From: Planctomycetaceae bacterium
GTDB lineage: Bacteria; Planctomycetota; Phycisphaerae; SM23-33
Reading direction: 5' to 3'
Assembly (NCBI GenBank): GCA_021371965.1
Contig: JAJFVE010000199.1
Span: 1 to 55,059 of the forward strand
DNA length: 55,059 bases
Of the stretch, positions 48,338 to 55,059 are shown in pieces (within the stretch, counting starts at the first letter, position 1; each line of letters begins with the position of its first letter). The notes below the pieces were generated by a model, which saw nothing but the letters and a program-made list of their open reading frames with translations, ran no database searches and was not told where the DNA came from. The position numbers and the translations under genes are program-made.

Positions 48338-50191
48338 ATGAGCAACAGAGCAAAGACGGCAGCGTTCTATGTGAGCCCCGGCGGCTGCGACAGCAACGAC
48401 GGGCGTTCGCCCCGGCAGGCATTCGCGACGATTCATCGTGCGGCCACGGCCGTGCGCGAACTGACCGGCGGCATGCGCAGCGACATCGTCGTCGAGTTGG
48501 CCGGCGGCACATACGTGCTCGACAGCACGGTCCGCCTGGATGCGCGCGACGGCGGCAACGGACACAGCGTGATCTATCGTGCCGCGGCCGGCGCCAGGCC
48601 GGTGCTCTCCGGCGGGCGAACCATCGGCGGATGGAAGAAGGTTGCCCATCCCGCAATCAGCAATCTTTGGGCGGCGGCCGTGCCGGACCTGCCCTCCACG
48701 CGCCAACTCTACGTCAACGGCCGCGCGGCCGCGATGGCGCGCGGGGCGAACCTGAATCCGCGCAGCCAAGACGGCGCCGAGGCCGACTTCGTCTTCCAAA
48801 ACCAGATCGAGACGGCCATCTCCAACGGCAACGAGACGCCGGTGTACGAAGGCTACACCACGGCAGCGTTTTCGCAGATGAGCCAGTGGCGAAACCCGTG
48901 GGACATCGAGTTCGTCTACGACGTGGTCTGGACGCGGGTGATCCTGCCGGTGGAGAAGGTCACCACCGATGGATCGCGGGCTTTCGTGAAGATGAAGACG
49001 CCGGCCTTTCGCGACGCGCAGATCAAGGACGGGATGCATATCGACGGGCCGGACTTCATCCAGAACGCCTACGAACTGCTGGGGACCCCCGGCCAGTGGT
49101 ATCACGACCGCAGCAAGGGCGTGCTGTATTACACGCCGCTGGAAGGCGAGGACATGGCGTCGGCCGTCGTCATCGTGCCGGTCCTGGAGACGCTGCTGGA
49201 GGTTCGCGGCAAACTCGAAGAGCCGGTGCGCAACATTCGCTTTGAGGGGCTGACGTTTTCGTACACGACGTTCCTGCGGCCGCGGACGCTGGGGCATGCG
49301 GAGATCCAAGCGAACTTCCTCAAGAATCCGGCGGTGGACGTTGACCATACGTCGTACCTCAAGACGCCCGGGGGCGTGGTGCTCGACGCGGCCCACAACG
49401 TGTGCTTCCATCGCTGCACGTTTTCGCACATGGGGGCCGGGGCGATGGACATCCAGAACGGCTCGCAGGGCAACGTCGTGCGCGGGTGCCTGTTCACGCA
49501 GACCGCGGCCGGGGCGATCCAGATCGGCGACGTACAGGTGAGCGACGCACACCCCGACGATCCACGCACGATCGTGTCGGGCAACATCATCGACAATTGT
49601 CGGCTCGTCGCCATCGGGACGGAGTTCAAGGGCAGCATCGGGATCTTCGTCGGGTATGCAGCCGGCACGGTAATCACGCACAATGAGATATCAGACGTGG
49701 GCTACACGGGCATCTCGGTCGGCTGGGGCTGGGGGTACTACGACCCGTGGACCGAGCCCGACAAGCCCAAGTTCTACCGCGATGGGTGCTACCGGCGATT
49801 CGACAAACCGACGACCTGCCGCGACACGCTCGTCGAGCATAACCACGTGCATCACGTGCTCAGCTCGCTCAACGATGGCGGCGGCATTTACACGCTGGGT
49901 CTGCAGATCGGAGCGGTCATCCGCGAGAACCACGTGCACGACAACGGCGCCGGTCGCGGCGGGCCCGGCGGCCTGTACCTGGACGAAGGATCCGCCGGCA
50001 TGGAGATCGTCGGCAACGTGATCTATAACGTGCGCCGCCCCTACCGCCTGCATCTGACAATGCCCCGCCAGCAGTGGCTGCTCAACGAGCACGACAATTA
50101 CTTCGGCATCGCCCCGACCGACGAGCGGTTCCCTCGCCTGATCGCCACCAGCGCTGGGCTGGAAGAAGAGTATCGCGATCTGCTGGGGTAG
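48338..50191 (+). CDS. Right-handed parallel beta-helix protein (possible glycoside hydrolase)
   Basis: The 617-residue protein opens with AAFYVSPGGCDSNDGRSPRQ, then AFATIHRAATAVRELTG, the signature of large beta-helix proteins such as GH141/GH120-type enzymes. Repeats in the second half (NVCFHRCTFSHMGAGAMDIQ, NVVRGCLFTQTAAGAIQIGD, VITHNEISDVGYTGISVGWG) are helix turns. The tail HDNYFGIAPTDERFP closes it. No signal peptide is evident, so it may be cytoplasmic or use another route. A role in polysaccharide breakdown is plausible, but catalytic residues cannot be assigned. TATCCT lies seven bases before the ATG and no Shine-Dalgarno is visible. Confidence 0.82.
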   Translation: MSNRAKTAAFYVSPGGCDSNDGRSPRQAFATIHRAATAVRELTGGMRSDIVVELAGGTYVLDSTVRLDARDGGNGHSVIYRAAAGARPVLSGGRTIGGWKKVAHPAISNLWAAAVPDLPSTRQLYVNGRAAAMARGANLNPRSQDGAEADFVFQNQIETAISNGNETPVYEGYTTAAFSQMSQWRNPWDIEFVYDVVWTRVILPVEKVTTDGSRAFVKMKTPAFRDAQIKDGMHIDGPDFIQNAYELLGTPGQWYHDRSKGVLYYTPLEGEDMASAVVIVPVLETLLEVRGKLEEPVRNIRFEGLTFSYTTFLRPRTLGHAEIQANFLKNPAVDVDHTSYLKTPGGVVLDAAHNVCFHRCTFSHMGAGAMDIQNGSQGNVVRGCLFTQTAAGAIQIGDVQVSDAHPDDPRTIVSGNIIDNCRLVAIGTEFKGSIGIFVGYAAGTVITHNEISDVGYTGISVGWGWGYYDPWTEPDKPKFYRDGCYRRFDKPTTCRDTLVEHNHVHHVLSSLNDGGGIYTLGLQIGAVIRENHVHDNGAGRGGPGGLYLDEGSAGMEIVGNVIYNVRRPYRLHLTMPRQQWLLNEHDNYFGIAPTDERFPRLIATSAGLEEEYRDLLG

Positions 50192-50287
50192 CTCAGGCCC
50201 CACGGGACCGACCGCTAACACGATCTTTTCATACACTATTGTAACGACTACACAAGATATAAGACAAATATGTCGCGAATTTAGCAC

Positions 50288-50315
50288 TTGCATGTCTGCC
50301 ATCGATGGGTATAAT
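50288..50315 (+). promoter_or_regulatory. Sigma70-type promoter upstream of glnA
   Basis: TTGCAT (50288-50293), 16 bases, TATAAT (50310-50315) followed by AAATG. Initiation here would give a leader of about 330 bases before ATG 50652. Confidence 0.5.
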
Positions 50316-50585
50316 AAATGTCTATATATGCAGTTACAAAAAGTGTGTCCATCTGGCATGTCTCGTGCTTCATTAGAAGCAGGGTATCGGTGTTTCCGCA
50401 GTCAGCGAATTGTGCAGATTGAGCTGGCGGCGGACGATGCAGTGCGTTGGGCTGGGGGGCTGTCGAATTACCGCGGCGCTGGGCCGACAGGCCGCCTGCG
50501 GCGGATTCGACAGTCCTCCCCGGCTTTTTGTTTAGCCGCTGCCCTGGACGCTGTGGAAGAAAAGGTAAGAAACAAGAATCTCTTC

Positions 50586-50612
50586 CCTCAGCGTCCTGGG
50601 CGACCTCAGCGA
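50586..50612. repeat. CCTCAGCGT 3x9 repeat, copy 2
   Basis: Three 9-base units: CCTCAGCGT, CCTGGGCGA, CCTCAGCGA. It ends just before the TATAAC hexamer upstream of glnA. Copy 1 is at 42199-42225. Confidence 0.82.
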
Positions 50613-50651
50613 CTATAACCTGGACCCGTGGCCACCAAGAGGAGCGGCGCG

Positions 50652-52064
50652 ATGACCCCTAAAGAGTTTTTCGAGTTCGCCAAGAAGAACAAGGCCGAGA
50701 TGATGGACCTGAAGTTCGTCGACATGCTCGGCACGTGGCAGCACTGTTCGTATCCCATTGCCACCATCAACGAGAGCGTCTTCGATGAAGGCCTCGGGTT
50801 CGACGGCTCATCCATCCGCGGCTGGCAGGAGATCCACAAGTCGGACATGATGGCCGTCTGCGACCCCAACACGGCCGTGCTCGACCCGTTCTTCTCGCGG
50901 CCTACCGTCAGCGTGATCGCCAATATCGTAGACCCCGAGACGCGCGAAGATTACTCGCGCGACCCGCGGCACGTGGCCAAGCGGGCGGCGGCGTGGCTGA
51001 AGGAAACCGGCATCGGCGACACCTGCTTTCTGGGCCCCGAGGCCGAGTTCTTCATCTTCGACGAAGTGCGCTACGAGCAGAACCAGCACACCGGGTACTA
51101 CCAGATCGACTCGGCCGAAGGCGCGTGGAACACGGCGCGGTTTGAGGAGCCCAACCTCGGCTACAAGCCCAGTTTCAAGGGCGGGTACTTCCCCGTCAGC
51201 CCGACCGACACCTTCTCCGACCTGCGCGGCGAGATGGTGCACGAGCTGATGAAGGTGGGCATCAAGGTCGAGGCCCATCATCACGAGGTCGCCACGGCCG
51301 GCCAGAGCGAAATCGACATGAAGTTCGAAGAGCTCACCAAGATGTGCGATCAGTTCATGTGGTACAAGTACATCATCAAGAACGTGGCCAAGCGCCACGG
51401 CAAGACCGTCACGTTCATGCCCAAGCCGATCTTCGAAGACAATGGCAGCGGCATGCACACGCACATCTCGATCTGGAAGGGCGGCAAGCCGCTCTTTGCC
51501 GGCAAGAAGTACGCCGGCCTGTCGGACATGGCGCTGTATGCGGCCGGCGGGCTGCTGCGACACGCGCCGGCGCTGCTGGCGATCGCGGCCCCGACGACCA
51601 ACTCGTACCGCCGCCTGGTTCCGGGCTTCGAGGCGCCGGTGAACCTGGTGATGTCGGCTCGCAACCGCTCGGCGTCGCTGCGGATCCCGATGTACTCCAA
51701 GAACCCCAAGGCCAAGCGGCTGGAGTTCCGCTGCCCCGATCCGACGGCCAACGGGTACCTCGCTTGGTCGGCGATGCTGATGGCCGTAATCGACGGGATC
51801 CAGAACAAGATCGACCCCGGCGAACCGCTGGATAAGAACATCTACGAATTGAGCAAGAAAGAGCTCGACACGATCCCAAAGGTGCCCGGCTCGCTGAACG
51901 AGTCCATCGCGGCGCTGGAAAAGGATCACGCCTTCCTGCTCAAGGGCAAGGTTTTCAGCAAGGACCTGATCGAGGCGTGGATCACGTGGAAGCGCGAGAA
52001 GGAGATCGCCCCGATGGCGCTGCGGCCACACCCCCACGAGTTCCACATGTATTACGACAGTTGA
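50652..52064 (+). CDS. glnA: Glutamine synthetase, type I
   Basis: The enzyme makes glutamine from glutamate, ammonium and ATP. The 470-residue protein has FDGSSIRGW (beta-grasp), [12 protein letters not shown] and [14 protein letters not shown] (metal ligands), [17 protein letters not shown] and [16 protein letters not shown] followed by [10 protein letters not shown]. Tyr398 in [11 protein letters not shown] aligns with the adenylylated Tyr397 of E. coli, so control by an adenylyltransferase is possible. ATG 50652 is chosen because AGGAG lies seven bases upstream. GTG 50628 is an in-frame alternative that has TATAAC eight bases before it. It is followed by gltB. Confidence 0.97.
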   Translation: MTPKEFFEFAKKNKAEMMDLKFVDMLGTWQHCSYPIATINESVFDEGLGFDGSSIRGWQEIHKSDMMAVCDPNTAVLDPFFSRPTVSVIANIVDPETREDYSRDPRHVAKRAAAWLKETGIGDTCFLGPEAEFFIFDEVRYEQNQHTGYYQIDSAEGAWNTARFEEPNLGYKPSFKGGYFPVSPTDTFSDLRGEMVHELMKVGIKVEAHHHEVATAGQSEIDMKFEELTKMCDQFMWYKYIIKNVAKRHGKTVTFMPKPIFEDNGSGMHTHISIWKGGKPLFAGKKYAGLSDMALYAAGGLLRHAPALLAIAAPTTNSYRRLVPGFEAPVNLVMSARNRSASLRIPMYSKNPKAKRLEFRCPDPTANGYLAWSAMLMAVIDGIQNKIDPGEPLDKNIYELSKKELDTIPKVPGSLNESIAALEKDHAFLLKGKVFSKDLIEAWITWKREKEIAPMALRPHPHEFHMYYDS

Positions 52065-52218
52065 GCGGAAGACACGGCGACGAAATTCGCGGGCAGACGA
52101 TTTCGTATGCTGGTGCAACGGGTGTTTGCGTTTCGGGCAAAGCCGGTACAATAGGCGACCCGGCCCGACCCGCAGGCAACGTGCCAGCGTACGGATGGAA
52201 AGGATGGTTCGGCAAACG

Positions 52219-55059
<2,841 letters not shown>

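Larger units (their letters stand above)
50192..50651 (+). other. glnA upstream region: AT-rich promoter zone and long leader
   Basis: These 460 bases contain no gene I can support. The first 150 are AT-rich and carry the promoter at 50288-50315. The middle holds an imperfect inverted repeat around 50459-50514 (GGGCTGTCGAATTACCGCGG against GGCGGATTCGACAG). The last part carries the CTCAGCG 3x9 repeat and then TATAAC at 50614-50619. I looked for a glutamine-type riboswitch and did not find its conserved core. Confidence 0.6.

Noticed and set aside
50281..50300. Sigma54-type site ahead of glnA (AGCACTTGCA)
   Set aside because: The GG and GC elements are not at -24/-12 spacing. The same bases fit a -35 of a sigma70 promoter better.
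50292..50618. 108-codon frame upstream of glnA
   Set aside because: It crosses an inverted repeat and a 3x9 repeat, starts inside the promoter spacer and has no Shine-Dalgarno. A short leader peptide cannot be excluded but is not supported.

Overview
The window is about 55 kb of GC-rich, densely packed bacterial chromosome that looks planctomycetal, most likely Phycisphaerae. The signs are a 23S/tRNA-Ile/tRNA-Ala operon without a 16S gene, many PQQ-like beta-propeller proteins with the N-terminal W-P-x-W/F-R-G motif, paired uroporphyrinogen-decarboxylase-like proteins, a Minf_1886-family protein, and many palindromic repeats that code for peptides such as GRDARAT and TAKVAKDAK where they are read through. 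The lineage is inferred from memory of such features, not from a search. Ferredoxin-linked and radical-SAM enzymes suggest an anaerobic lifestyle.

Layout. 1-1160 (minus): 5' end of 23S rRNA, tRNA-Ala(TGC) and tRNA-Ile(GAT), each tRNA followed directly by a similar stem-loop. 1552-8078 (plus): sugar-nucleotide epimerase, two unknown proteins, an initiating sugar transferase (with a duplicated 5' fragment upstream), a Tat-exported phosphoesterase and a HAD hydrolase. 8241-14789 (minus): exported deiminase-fold protein, HEPN protein, purC, an N-acetylmuramoyl-alanine amidase split by a frameshift, and metG with two small partners. 15006-22901 (plus): a beta-propeller protein, then five genes (cysteine-rich ferredoxin, radical SAM enzyme, DUF116-polyprenyl synthase fusion, single-barrel prenyltransferase-like protein, squalene-hopene-cyclase-like enzyme), four of them overlapping or nearly abutting. 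This is the best candidate for an undescribed pathway, probably an isoprenoid one.

22917-24898 holds a nucleotidyltransferase pair and a TMEM43-family membrane protein. 25009-37361 is a compact gene train: three beta-propeller proteins, a glycosyltransferase-like protein, an FtsX-type ABC transporter, an NHL protein, a Tat-exported polyferredoxin and a NapH-like membrane Fe-S protein. A GxxExxY gene bounded by inverted repeats follows. Then come a NuoE-NuoF-type fusion and a NuoG-like flavoprotein, which could feed NADH electrons into the preceding Fe-S proteins. 41816-50191 carries an unknown ORF, a DUF5989 protein, NAD-type isocitrate dehydrogenase, two UroD-family proteins, a conserved membrane protein, three small lipoproteins and a parallel beta-helix protein. 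50652-55059 is the glnA-gltB ammonium-assimilation pair, with gltB running off the end.

Two genome-wide themes stand out. First, several repeat families, many built from short 7-9 bp units or perfect palindromes, sit at gene borders, supply start or stop codons, and in three genes lie in frame inside the coding sequence. Second, several genes without a Shine-Dalgarno sequence have a TANNNT/TATAAT-like hexamer 6-8 nt before the start codon, which suggests leaderless mRNAs.
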